Source: Serpula lacrymans var. lacrymans S7.9 (taxonomy: Eukaryota > Basidiomycota > Agaricomycetes > Boletales > Serpulaceae). Taken from it: DNA of 64,000 nucleotides. How positions within the stretch are numbered: the stretch's first letter is position 1; each line of letters opens with the position of its first letter. Positions 46,260 to 58,389 of this stretch are shown here, one piece after another. The position numbers were made by a program, and so were the translations under genes. The DNA is taken from the NCBI RefSeq assembly GCF_000218685.1, contig NW_006763304.1:615269-679268 (forward strand), written 5' to 3'. The notes below the pieces were generated by a model. The model was not told the DNA's origin, did not search any database, and saw only the letters and a program-made list of their open reading frames with translations.

Positions 46260-47592
46260 TAGTGCTGCAGCATTTTAAATATTTAGAATCAATATAATTT
46301 GCTTTATTAGTGCTTTTTTTTTGGATATAATTGAGTATGGATTATTATGATTGTATTTAGAGTAAATTATAGTAAACTATAGTGAAAAAGTGCAAGGTCA
46401 TTTTTGTTTTAATGACTGTGCTATAAACCACTTTTGATGATATAGCAATACTCTAAACTGCATATATTTCAATAAAAAAGATATTTATTGGTATTTATGC
46501 AGTTTAGAGTAAGGGACTGTGCAAGTTTCACACTTATGGATATAAGAGATATTTTTGCTATTACAGCATATAAATGAAATAAATTGCATTTATATCATGT
46601 TTGCCTGATGTTTGGGGAGATGCAGCACAGCAAGAAGTTTGTAAGGACCATTTATATTTTCTTATTTTCTTATCTTCTCGTTCCATGTCTTGGTTCTTGA
46701 ACACCTTTGCTGTTACACCTCTGGCTCTAGGGCTAGAGGTATCTTTTGCTATCTTGCTTCTCATAGCCCTCACAGGCTTTCTTAACCATCATTATCACTT
46801 TGTATTGCAGATCAGAGACTGGGTAGTACTCCCAGCCAGCCAGCACAATGGGTAAGGGCCGGTGATAGATATCTCGCCAACCAGCTCCAAGCCCCATCAG
46901 TGCCTGGAGATATTAATAAACACTTTAGTCAGGATTGTACTCATCATGAGGATACGGTTCCTGAACACGCATAATAATACTTATTATTAGTACATTCTCT
47001 CACCTGCTGATTAATTCTTAAAAGTCGTACAATAGTTTTTCTTTTTTTTATTGGTTGATTTCTTCCTCAGACCACTTTTCTTTTATTCCTCTTTTGGTCT
47101 GAGGGATAGATGGTTAGCTATATAAGCCCTACACATTCATGTATAGTTTTTTTAGCTTTCTATTACTTCAATTACCCGCTTTACTCCTCACCAGAAACCT
47201 CTGAGTTTATTCCCAAGTTCTTTACCTGCTATATTTGCTAGCATCTGTTGACCTCAAGCTCATTGTACCTCTTATTCCCTACAAGTGCAGTCAGAGACGG
47301 GTATTGTTTTTGTTATAGTTTAACATTGCCTCACAAAATAGAAAGCTCACCCTACAATCTGTTTACAGTGTACCATCTCGCTTAAACCCATTATAGCCCT
47401 AAATCTACCTTTTCCTTCTTCTCTTGGACGTGCTGTCATTCACCGTCCTCCTATCACCAAAAAACACCAACTTGCTTTCTAGCTAAGCTAGCTATTTGTT
47501 TTTTCAAACATTCCTACCCACCTTGAAGTAATACTTTCACTCGTTCTTGCTCAGATTCTTACCATAGCCATTATCTTTGATTACTTCTACAA
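46260..47592. other. AT-rich region with a candidate LTR
   Basis: From about 46606 the sequence TGTTTGGGGAGATGCAGCA resembles the start of the copia-1 3' LTR at 56682. A palindromic GACCAC/GGTCTGAGG zone and a TATATAAGCCC motif (about 47115) follow, as in an LTR promoter. The 3' border is not clear and no target duplication was seen. No gene recognised. Confidence 0.35.
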
Positions 47593-48722
47593 TTGTCAAA
47601 CATCAGAGAGAACCTGGTAACGGAAGAAAAACACCGTTCCCTCGAAGAATTCCACCACACCCTCAACAACAGAGACTTACACGTTGCAGTACCTGTCAAC
47701 GCTACCATGAATCCCCTGCCTGCCCATAGCGACATAGAAACTGAGTATTACAAAGACTCGTCAGCCTCATCCTCTCCTATCTCTGAACTAGAAGAACTAG
47801 TTCTAACAGTCAACAGCCTAGCTTTTGAAATCTCTCAACTTCGTCAATATGTTGCACTTACTCATGGACACATTTGCAGCTGCTCGAGGCTTCTTCTGGG
47901 AATTAGATCAAGTGTCCAGAGAATTGTTCAGATTCAATTTGATCCACCTAGAGCACCTACCAATTGAAGTCTACGAACAGAGAGTTCTAGAACCCCCTCG
48001 CCGGACCAATAGTGACGAGAGATGAGCTCTCAGATGATGAGTAACAGATCATAAAACAACCCTTTTAGTGTTATCAGACAGAATCTCCTCACACCTCTAT
48101 CATCTTCAGAACTATTTTGAAACCCCCCAACTTGCATTTACACCAGAACAAGATGGGAGAGAAATCTATTTCTTACTCCACTGTGGAATCATCATTCCAA
48201 CAACAACCCTACTACGCACCCTACCTTGAATTTCTAGAAGCCTTCCTTGAACCATCAAAGATTGACGTATACGTCACAGCATCTTTCAATCCTGTTCCTC
48301 TTGAAAGACTTTTTACTAGAATTGGAATCTACAAAACCGACCTTATCAAGTTCTACCGGGAAATACCTTTTTTTTTCAACCTTCCTCTCACACCCAAACA
48401 GAATGATGCTTTCAACCCCTGAGACTATCTCAAATCAGGAGTCCACATACTAGTTGTTACTCCCTTCTGCCGCAACGCAATACAAAGGATAGTCACCTGC
48501 ATTTTGCAGTTCTGCAGACTAGTATTTAGGATCGGACATGAAATCCTTGAAGGAAGAAACTGGGAATGTGAACAAAGACAGATCAGGAACATCTGTAGAC
48601 TGTTCAAAGAATACCAGAACTACGAAAAAGAAGTATTCAACCTAGTCAACTGCCATTGTTACAGAAATCAACACCAAATTCTGGGGAGTGCTTATATCAG
48701 GAAAAACCCTTTTGCCATCTGA
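47593..48722 (+). pseudogene. Unidentified retroelement-like coding relic
   Basis: Two blocks read open: about 47593-47967 (LEELVLTVNSLAFEISQLRQ, a helix-like stretch) and about 48117-48719 (YAPYLEFLEAFLEP, LIKFYREIPFFFNLPL, then after one stop QRQIRNICRLFKEYQ). The position, after an LTR-like promoter and before a copia pol fragment, suggests a gag region, but I do not recognise it. Stops between the blocks show it is not intact. Confidence 0.35.
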
Positions 48723-51551
48723 GTTTCACATAGGTTTATTAAGTGCTGCATGTACCAGATCTTCGAAATAATCTCCTCTCAGTCTTGTACTTAACTCGTC
48801 AAAGTGGTTTTAAAGTCATCATTTCATCTCAATCTATGTCCTTCATACATGGCAACACTCTTTTATTCACTGCAACCATCAACAACAATAATGCTGCATT
48901 CCTTGATGGATCCACTGTTTCTTGTGTTGAATTGGGACACTTTTCTGCAACAATTCCACTTGACTTAAACCCTTGGCATCGAAGATTGGCTCACCACCAC
49001 TATGCTGATGTCAAGAAATTGACACAAGGAAACCTTGTTACTGGAATGACACTTGAGTCTAAATCTACTCCTGATCCTATCTGTGAACCATGTCTGTCTG
49101 GAAAAATGTCTGCCAACCCATTCCCTTCATCTTCTCATCGCTCTGCTCACCCTCTAGACCTCATCCACTCTGATGTACACCAAGTCTCCTCCCCTTCATT
49201 CTCTGGGTATCGATATTGGGTCACCTTCATCGATGATTACACTCAATTTTGTGTTGTTGTCCCTTTGAAGGCCAAGTCAGATGTCTTTAATGCTTTCAAG
49301 AGTTTCAAGGCTTATGCTGAGACTCAATTAGAGCGAAAAATCAAGGCTCTGCACAATGACAAAGGGGGAGAGTACATCTCCAAGGAGTTTAAGCAATTCA
49401 CGGATGATCATGGCTTTGTCAGACAGCATACCACCCGGAATAGGCCTCAGCAGAATGGAGTTGCAGAAAGAGCAAACAGGCTTCTCTCTGAAAGAATCAC
49501 TACCATGCTTTCAGAGTCTGGATTGCCTAATATCTTCTGGGGTGAATGCCTAGGTGCCTTGGTGCATGTCTGGAATAGGTGTCCCACTGATGCAGTGATC
49601 AATGCTACTCCTTATCAATTGTGGCATGGACATAAACCAGACATGTCACACCTTCATGTTTGGGGGTGCACTGCTTATGTGCATGTGCAAAAGGATAAGA
49701 GAGGTGTCTTTGGCTCTCACATGGAGAAATGTGTGTTCATTGGTTACCCTGCTGGGTACAAGGTTTGGAAATTCTACAATCCTACCACCAAACGCACCAT
49801 TATCTCTGAGAGAGCTGATTTTGATGAGCGCTACTTCCCTGGCTTGAAAAAGACTTCCACCACTGCCATTCCTACTCCACCTTTGCCACCTTCACTTCCC
49901 ATGCCTTTGGGCCTGGATGAGGATGTCCCTGCACCAGGTCCAGGGGGAGATATTGACCCACCAGCTGTACTTCAGCAACCTCAGCAACCTCGGCACTTGC
50001 CTGATGATGGGCCTGATTTGGACCTTGATGCAAAACCACTTGTGAATCAACCTTTTGAGCTTCCAGATCACCCTCCTCATTGCTCACCTTCTCCTGACTT
50101 GCCTATTGCACTGAGACGCCCTGCAAGGGCTAGGAGACCACCTAGACCATGGTGGCTTCAACACAGACAACCTACTCCTGCCATTAAGAGTGATAACAGT
50201 GATAGTAGTGATTCTGAGGCAGTTGATGATGAAGTGGCACACTTTGGAGACTCTGCTGAGCCTAGGTCATTTGCAGATGCAATGAAGCGTCCTGATGCAG
50301 ATAAATGGAGAGAAGCAGCCATGGAAGAGCTCCAAGCTCATGAGCACAATGGAACTTGGTCACTTGTGGAACTACCTCCTGGAGAAAAGGCAATTGGTGG
50401 CAAGTGGGTCTTTAAGATCAAGCACAACTCTGATGGCTCCATTGAGCGCTACAAGGCCAGATATGTGGCTAAAGGTCACAACCAGCGCCCTGGCTTTGAC
50501 TTCCTTGAAATATTTGCACCCACTGTTCGCATCTCATCTATCAGAGTTATCCTTGCAATTGCTGCCATCCACAACCTCCATTTGCGCTCCATTGACATCT
50601 CTCATGCATTTCTCAATGGTGTCATGGATGTAAAGGTCTACATGCAGCAACCAGAGGGATTCCATCAAGGTGGTCGTAATCTGGTCTGCCAACTCAACAA
50701 GGCCATTTATGGGACCAAGCAAGGAGGCAGGATGTGGAACCAGAAGATGCACATTGTGCTTGAAAAACTCGGATTTAATCGCACTTACTCTGACTCTGCC
50801 ATCTATGTGTTTAATAGAGGTGAAGTGCGCATTATTCTACCTGTCTTTGTTGATGACATGACACTGGCATCCACATCCAATTCTGCACTTGACCAAGCTG
50901 TCAAGGACCTCTCTCAGCACTTCAAACTTCGTGATCTTGGCCCTACTTCCTACCTACTTGGCATTTCCATCACCAGAGACCTCAGCAATTGCACCATCTC
51001 CCTCTCCCAACATCAGTACACTCTGGACATTCTGGAGCGCTTTGACATGAAGGACTGCAAGCCTGTGTCCACTCCAATGGACCCTGGTTCACACCTCACC
51101 AAGGATATGTCTCCCAAGACACCAGAAGAAGTGCAACTGATGAAAGACATTCCCTATCTTGCTGCTGTTGGTGCTCTGATGTATTTGGCCACCACCACTC
51201 ATCCTGACATTACCTATACTGTTGGAGTTCTTGCCAGATTCAATTCCAATCCTGGGCCCACTCACTGGGGTGCTGTCAAGCACTTATTCCGCTACTTGCA
51301 AGGCACCCTCAATCACTCACTTGTCCTTGGCCCTGATCCTAATTCCACTGAACTCTTCACCACTTTCTCTGATGCTGATCATGGTGGTGACAAGGACTCT
51401 GGACGTTCTACTGGTGCTTACCTTGTCAAGATTGGATCTGGTGCTGTCTCTTGGAGTTCCAAACTTCAAATCATTGTTGCTCTTTCCACCACTGAGGCAG
51501 AATATATTGCTGCTGTTGAAGCTGGCAAGGAAATCTGCTGGATGCAAAATC

Positions 51552-51881
51552 TGTTAGAATACAAGCGAGGACAAGCTACTTGCCGCTTCACTAAGCTACT
51601 AAACAAACAATAGGATTTCTGTATATATGCTTGTATGTCTACGCTTTAAAGCGGGACAAGGATTTTTGTAAGACTGACGCTTTGGCGCGAGCAGCAGTAT
51701 ATAAGCCACTTGCACACAGAGGCTCACTTCAGACCTTTTCTATACGAGTCTGAAGTGAGTACCTCATAGCCTATCCCAACTACAATACTTTACTAATCAT
51801 GTACCTAAAGATTATTGAACCATAGGTACATGTTCCTGAATATAGACCTTTTCTATACGAGTCTGAAATTATTCAACCACA
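51552..51881 (+). repeat. 5' LTR of copia element 2
   Basis: 330 bp with a TATATAAGCC promoter motif (about 51700) and two copies of AGACCTTTTCTATACGAGTC. It differs from the 3' LTR at six sites. Confidence 0.95.
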
Positions 51882-51893
51882 GGTTATGAGCCC
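51882..51893 (+). other. Primer-binding site of copia element 2
   Basis: GGTTATGAGCCC directly follows the 5' LTR. It is complementary to the anticodon stem-loop of initiator tRNA-Met (GGGCUCAUAACC), as in Drosophila copia and Ty5, where a half tRNA primes DNA synthesis. Confidence 0.75.
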
Positions 51894-51978
51894 TGTGGCT
51901 GTAAAGAAAAACAAAGACGAATCATCTGAAACAGATTACTCTAACACCGAACTACGAGCTTGAGACTACTCACCAGTC

Positions 51979-54900
51979 ATGTTGCAAACCAAAGCAACTA
52001 CCTATCATCTGAAGCTGCCCAACCTCGAAGAAGACAGATCTAATTGGCTGATCTACAAATGAAAATTCGAGATCACCATGACCACCCGGGGATTGATGGG
52101 ATATGTCGAAGGAACCATAACAAAACCAGGGCTAACAGACCTCGGACTGACAGCTTACAAGCAGGCTGAGGCCAAAGTCAACAAAATCCTTGCGATATTG
52201 CTCCCAGATAGCCTTTTCCTCAAAATAATGGACGAGCCAACTGTAAACGATGCCTGGAATGCTCTAAAGGCCCAGTTTGAAAAAAAATCAGAGGTAGTAA
52301 TCGTCAACTTACATTACAAGATGATAAACAAGAAATGCCCTGAAGGGGGAGACCTACACACCCACTTCACCGGACTGATGCGCATGAAAAAGGACCTCGC
52401 CACATACGGAGTAGACGTAACAGCCACTGAATTTTGCGTAATAGTCATGGGAACCGTACCAAGTGGATATGACTTCATCGTAGGCACAATAGCTGTGGCA
52501 ACGAAGCCAGGAGAACTGACAGCAGAAACTGTAATCCAAAAGGTCCTGGACGAATATGACAGACAATCAGTAAAAAGGGGGCCCAAGAAAGATGAAAGCG
52601 CTTACCATTCGAACGCAAACAAAAGTCGCTCAAAAGGCCCTGATTGCTTCAACTGTGGAAAACCAGGCCACAAGAAGGCTGATTTCTGGGCGCCAGGTGG
52701 GGATAAAGAAGGGCAAAGACCCGAGAACAGAAAAGCCAGGTTTAAAAAGGGAGGAAAACCGGCTGCTAACGTAGCATCTACGAGCAAAGATGACGAACCA
52801 GAAGGTGTCTGGATGGCGGAAATAAGCCCAGAGGAGAACAATGACGAAGACTCACTGAATGCCCCTGACACTCAATTCAACTTCGCACTCCTATCAAAGC
52901 ATCATGACACCTCCACCGAGACGATACTCTACGACTCTGGTGCATCTATCCACATGACAGGATATAAAGAAGGCCTCCAAAACTTTGTTACAATCCCTGA
53001 AAAACCCATCAAAGCAGCCGACAAGCGAACCTTCCATGCAATAGGGAAAGGAGACTTACGCATATGCATCCCGAAGAACGGATCATCCTCCTTGATAGTG
53101 TTAAAAGACGTGCTATATGCTCCAAGCATGGGTGTAACCCTTGTATCAATCAGCCGCATAACTAAAGCCAGATTCTCAATCCTGTTCCGAGACGAAACCT
53201 GTCGAATCTTCAACAAAAATTGAGTGCTTGTTGGAACAATATCAGTCATGAATAGACTCTACAAAAGCATGCAACAACGTACCGAATTCGCAGGAGCCAT
53301 CTCTGAAACCACCTCCCTCTCACTCATTGACTTCCACAAACAAATGGGCCACATATCCCCTATTACTGTGAAGGAAATGATCAGTAAGAAAATGATTGAA
53401 GGAGTCAACTTGAAGGATGTAACTACGCTGGCACCATGCTCGTCATGCGAATACGCAAAAACTACTCGCAAACTCATTGGAAAGGAACGGAACCCAGCCC
53501 AAACAGCCAACTTCGGAGATGAAATTCATACTGATGTATGGGGACCGTCACCCACGGCCACGCAAAGTGGGAAACACTACTATATATCGTTCACAGACAA
53601 CCACACCCACTATAGCACCCTTCAACTTCTCCGTAAAAAAGATGAGGCATTCAACAAACACTTTGAAGCTTGGTGCGACACTCAACATCACACCAAAATC
53701 AAACGACTACGATCAGATCGAGGAGGGGAGTACCTAAGCAATGCGCTTGTTGAGCACCTAAAAGACAAAGGAACAGAGCAAAAACTTACCGTACACGACA
53801 CACCAGAACACAATGGCGTCGCTGAGTGATTGAACCGTACGTTGATCGAACGGGTACGGGCAATGCTCCATGCAAGCGATTTGCCAAAGTTCCTATGGGG
53901 AGAAGCCATCATGCATGCAGTATGGCTGAAGAATTGATCACTAACTCGAAAAATTCCCCACGCAACACCATACGAAGTACTCACAAAATCCAAGCCAAAT
54001 CTATGTGATCTCCCAGAATGGGGCCAACGTGTTTGGGTGCATGAGGCCACTCAGACAAAACTTGATGGCCGAGCAAGAGAAGGGCAATGGGTTGGATATG
54101 ATTCCAGAAGCAACGGCCATTGAATCTATTGGGAAGATAAACAATCAGTGAGTGTGGAACGAAGTGTAAAATTCACCTCGCCAAAATATATGATCATCCC
54201 GATTGAAGGGGAGGGAATCGACAGCAATCAGCCTGATCTTGCAAAAACCAAAACCTCTCACCTTGAATCACCCCCATCTACTGACAATCAACCCCCATCT
54301 GAACCTCGTCGATCCGGACGACTACAAACGGAATCAGATTATGTCAAAAGAATCAAAGCAGGGGAAGGAACTTACGACGGGGAAAACAACGGGGCCTTAC
54401 CAAAAGGACTGCAGCATATCAACAAACACGACGAAAATGCAGGACTAGCTGAGTTTGAATCAGCCATGGCAGCAGCTGTAAGCATGGCCGAAGGTGACCC
54501 GGAAAGTCTAACCAAGGCAAAAAGACGTCAAGACTGGCCAAAATGGCACGAAGCAATTAAAGCGGAGCTCAAAAGTCTTGAAGATGCGCAAACTTGGGAG
54601 ATTACACCAAGACCCACCAACAAGAACATTGTCAAGTGCAAATGGGTTTTTTGCGTCAAAAGGAAGGCCAATGGAACAATCGACAAGTATAAAGCGTGAC
54701 TCGTGGCAAAAGGATTCACACAAGTATACGGAGTAGAATACTTTGACACCTTTGCACCTGTAGCCCGACTCGAATCGCTTTGCTCAATCCTCGCCATCTC
54801 CTCCCGCAAAGACTGGCCCATAGAAGTATTTGACTTCAACAGTGCGTTCCTCAATGGGACATTAGATGACAATGAAGAAGTATTCATGGAGCAAGCACCT

Positions 54901-56058
54901 GGCTACGAGACAGCCGACAGGAGAATGCATGTTGTAAAACTGCGCAAAGCCCTCTACGGACTCAAACAAGGCGGAAGAAAATGGTATGATGCACTCTCCA
55001 CTGCACTCACTAACCTGGGACTGTCAAAATCCTATGCCGACCCAGGAGTGTTCTACTCACACAATGGAGGAGAGATTGCTGTCTTAGCAATCCACGTTGA
55101 TGATTGCACTATCACCTCAAATAGCCAACCGCTCCTAGAATCATACAAGAAGAGAATCCAGGCCAAGTATAAACTAACGGAACTTGGACCTATTGGCTGG
55201 CTACTTGGAATCCAAGTCATCCGCAATCGAAACAAAAAGACAATATCACTCTCACAGTCCAGCTATATAACATCCATCATTGAAAGATTCAACCTGACTG
55301 ACACCAAATTACTCAGCATTCCTATGGACCCCAACGCAAAACTATCGAAATTGCAATGTCCCACTACCCCAGAAGAAATCACCGCTATGAGCAAGATTCC
55401 TTATCGTGAGGCCATCAGCTCACTCATGTACGCGATAATAGGCACTCGCCCAGACATAGCTTTCGCCATAACAACCCTAGCACAATTCTCAGACAACCCT
55501 GGTCCTAGCTATTGGGAAGCAGTAAAACGCGTTTTCCGTTACCTGCTTGGAACCAAAAACTGGGTACTGACTTATGGGCGAACACGTCACATTTTAGAAG
55601 GATATACCAACGCTGATGGAGTGACACAAGAACACTGTTGCGCCATATCAGGATATTCATATCTCATTGATGGAGGAGCCGTATCCTGGAGCTCCAAGAA
55701 ACAAGAAATTGCGACACTATCGACTGCCAAAGCTGAATATGTCGCCGCCACTTATGCCGCCAAGGAAGGATTATGGTTGCGACGATTCCTCGGAGAAGTA
55801 TTTGAACCTTTAAGGGAACCTACAACCCTATACTCCGACAACCAAGCAGCCATCGCCATGACGAAGGATGAAAGGTATCATGCCCGCACAAAACACATTG
55901 ACCTTCAATATCATTTCATTCGCTTCACCGTTGAACAAAAGTCTCTTAGGCTAATTTATTGCCCTATGGATGACATGTTTGCGGATACATTAACCAAGGC
56001 CCTCCCAAATGGAAAGGCCAAACATTCCGCGGCTTCACTGGGACTTTACCCCGCTTGA
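51979..56058 (+). pseudogene. Gag-Pol of copia element 2, one frame with six TGA stops
   Basis: A single frame of 1360 codons runs from MLQTKATTYHLKLPNLEEDR to LGLYPA. It is interrupted only by TGA, at 52060, 53221, 53827, 53935, 54121 and 54697. Gag includes YKWKF-like (stop) and VIVNLHYKMINKKCPEGGDL; the zinc knuckle CFNCGKPGHKKADF lacks its last Cys. Protease is YDSGASIHMTG. Integrase has FHKQMGH, CSSCEYAKT, HTDVWGPSP, LRSDRGGEYL and HNGVAE-stop-LNRTL. Reverse transcriptase has KA-stop-LVAKGFTQVYG, FAPVARLESLCSILA and HVDDCT. RNase H has SKKQEIATLSTAKAEYVA and RTKHIDLQYHFIRF. No frameshift occurs anywhere. Confidence 0.94.
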
Positions 56059-56065
56059 AGGGGAG

Positions 56066-56395
56066 TGTTGGAATACAAGCGAGGACAAGCTACTTGCCGC
56101 TTCACTAAGCTACTAAACAAACAATAGGATTTCTGTATATATGCTTGTATGTCTACGCTTTAAAGCGGGACAAGGATTTTTGTAAGACTGACGCTTTGGC
56201 GCGAGCAGCAGTATATAAGCCACTTGCACACAGAGGCTCACTTCAGACCTTTTCTATACGAGTCTGAAGTGAGTACCTCATAGCCTATCCCAACTACAAT
56301 ACTTTACTAATCATGTACCTAAATATTATTGAACCATAGGTACATGTTCCCAAATATAGACCTTTTCTATACGAGTCTGAAATTATTGAACCATA
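56066..56395 (+). repeat. 3' LTR of copia element 2
   Basis: 330 bp, preceded by the purine tract GAAGGGGAG (56057-56065). Partner of 51552-51881. Confidence 0.95.
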
Positions 56396-56681
56396 AAATC
56401 TGCTGAAGGAAATGGGCTATCCTATCACCTCTCCTTCCACCCTTCACATTGACAACAAATCTGCCATCTCTGTGTCCAAGAATCCTGAACACCATGGTCG
56501 AATGAAGCACCTTGATTTACGCTGGCATTGGTTGAAAGATATTGTTGGCTCTGGCCAAATTGCTCCCACCTTTGTGCCCACTACTGAAATGCCTGTTGAT
56601 TTGTTGACCAAGGCTCTGGCTAAGCCTAAAGTTGACATGTTCAGACAGATGATGGGACTTGTTAGATCAGGGGGGAGCTAA

Positions 56682-57058
56682 TGCTTGGGAGGTGCAGCAT
56701 CAGGGGAGAGCGTTAGTTTTGGTGATTCTGCACCTAGTTGTGCTATCTATTTTCCCTTTTTTCTAAATCACTTTCCTCTTTATTCTTTTTGCTGTATTGT
56801 TCAGTATTCACTGAGCATTCTATAATTTCGCCTTTGTGGCTGATTTGTTTACCTTTGTTCACAAAACTTCGGACTAGTATTGCAGAGTCCAGTATTCCTA
56901 TTCTTTAGTTACTCATACTGGACTCTAGGTACTGTACACATTCTGTACTCTCTGATAATACAGTTACTCATACTGGACTCTAGTTCTGTCCCTGTTAGCT
57001 CTCAGCAAGTGGATAGACACTTCCCAGAAGTTCTCAATTGAACACTTTGTGCGTAACA
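56682..57058 (+). repeat. Probable 3' LTR of copia element 1
   Basis: Starts TGCTTGGGAGGTGCAGC directly after the purine-rich AGGGGGGAGCTAA at the end of the pol frame, and may end at GTGCGTAACA (57058). TACTCATACTGGACTCTAG occurs twice inside, with a partial third copy. The end is a guess from the CA terminus; no partner LTR is present to confirm it. Confidence 0.55.
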
Positions 57059-58060
57059 GCATCAGACAAGCAGTGGAAACTGCAGAGGTGGAGAGCACCA
57101 AGCTAAGGTAACATTTATCCAAGTTATAAGCATGATCAATGTTACGCACAAAGTGCTTAACAAAGTCTGAGGATTCATCAAGGGTTCAAAGAGACTTATC
57201 CAAAGACAAGTTTGAGGACATAGTTCTGAGTAGAGTTCTTCCAACGAGAGTTGGTCTTCTTCTGAGTAGAAGTCTGATCTTAGGAGTCTAGCTTTGTAAG
57301 CTTAAACTGTGTAGAATCATATTGAAGTATACTACTACTGTTACACATGTATATATAGTGAAGAGAACCGGTGATAGGAGTTAGGTCCTATCTAGGTCTG
57401 TCCGTTGAGGACTGAGTACTATACTTGGTAATGTGACTTCGAGAGGAACAGAAATGTACGTGAAGGAGATGAGTCATCGGTCCGATAGTATAACCAATGA
57501 GTAAAGAGAAATGAATAGTCCATAACATTTGTCCAATAGAAATCATAACAATCAAGGCATATCTAGCCATATTAGATATTACCGTAGGGTTATACATTAA
57601 AGTGTAACCAACAATGGAGTAGAGGATAGATACTGAGTTTATACATAAGCCATAACTACAAACTGTTACAAACTGTATTCACCATGAACTTTTATTTCTC
57701 TTACAGTAGCTACACTCTGCTACCTACCTATCCTTCCCACATCTATTGCCTGTTACGGTACCACCCGTCTTTGTTTGTTCAACACAAACACCTACCCTAA
57801 AGTAGACACTATATATATAGGCCTGTATTGTAGTTACTATCTCCAATACAATTGTACACTTCAACAGTGTAACTTGGTATTCATCAGTCAAAACCTCATC
57901 ATCAGAATACGTCTCAAACTCGTTCACAACGAGCTTATCAGAAACCACTTGTATATCCAAAACCCAGTGTTACCAGGCTTGCACATTCCAAGGGTAACAC
58001 AAACTAAATCTCAAAATAATTTACCAGTGGTGGCCAGGTATACTATTCCTCACTCAAGCC
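57059..58060. other. Repeat debris, no gene
   Basis: No coding region recognised. About 57140 begins TGTTACGCACAAAGTG, an inverted copy of the end of the preceding LTR. TATATATAG at about 57350 suggests another old LTR promoter. Confidence 0.4.
57751..57999. repeat. LTR-like sequence with TGTTAC/GTAACA ends
   Basis: Starts TGTTACGGTACC and ends AAGGGTAACA, with TATATATATAGG near the middle. The end structure is like family A solo LTRs, but the body is unrelated and the flanks (TTGCC and CAAAC) do not match, so support is weak. Confidence 0.35.
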
Positions 58061-58389
58061 CATCAGGAAAAACACTTTGGCAATATAGCAGAGGCAATAC
58101 TATTTATACTATTATAGCTCTAATAGTACTATATAGCAAAGGTAATACTATTTATGCTATTATAGCTCTCATAGTATTATAGGTTTGAGCACACATAACA
58201 CCAGTATAATATTGTATAGCTAGCCAAGGCATTATAATGGCTCTTATAGCTATAATAGCCTATATAGCTGTTAAGACCATAGTACATATTTATAGCAATG
58301 CTTTATCCAAGTATAAGTTGTGACAATGTGTAAAAAGAAATGACAAGTCCATGGAAGGTCAATATATTACACATGTATGTATAGTATAT

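Larger units (their letters stand above)
51552..56395 (+). mobile_element. Ty1/copia element 2, full length, nested in copia element 1
   Basis: Two 330-bp LTRs (51552-51881 and 56066-56395) begin TGTTRGAATACAAG and end in AACCAYA. AAATC stands on both sides (51547-51551 and 56396-56400). The LTRs differ at six positions with no indels. A tRNA-iMet-like primer site, one gag-pol frame and a purine tract before the 3' LTR are present. Deleting the element plus one AAATC restores NLLKEMGYP of the host copia. Confidence 0.96.
48735..56681 (+). pseudogene. Pol of copia element 1 (integrase-RT-RNase H), interrupted
   Basis: Joined blocks 48735-51551 and 56401-56681 give one open frame with no stop. 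The integrase zinc region WHRRLAHHHYADVKKL ends in CEPCLSGK. Integrase acids sit in LIHSDVHQV, LHNDKGGEYI and NGVAERANRLL. A Pro-rich linker (about 49870-50160) follows, then reverse transcriptase with YKARYVAKGHNQ, FAPTVRISSIRVIL and the active-site FVDDM. The RNase H region reads FSDADHGGDKDSGRSTGAYL and ALSTTEAEYIAAVEAGKEI, continuing across the insertion as NLLKEMGYPITSPSTLHIDN and RMKHLDLRWHWLKD. It looks recently functional but is truncated at the 5' end and disrupted, so it is dead. Confidence 0.9.
48735..57058 (+). mobile_element. Ty1/copia element 1, 5'-truncated and split by copia element 2
   Basis: It begins abruptly inside the protease-integrase boundary (VLHVPDLRNNLLSVLYLT) and lacks gag, protease and a 5' LTR. 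The body runs to 51551, then resumes at 56401 in the same frame. The coding part ends at 56681, followed at once by a probable 3' LTR. Confidence 0.88.

Noticed and set aside
51979..56058. Reassigned TGA codon (read as an amino acid) in copia element 2
   Set aside because: Genes in the same window end in TGA (isochorismatase, ABC transporter, SNARE), and CpG decay explains the stops at conserved Arg sites.
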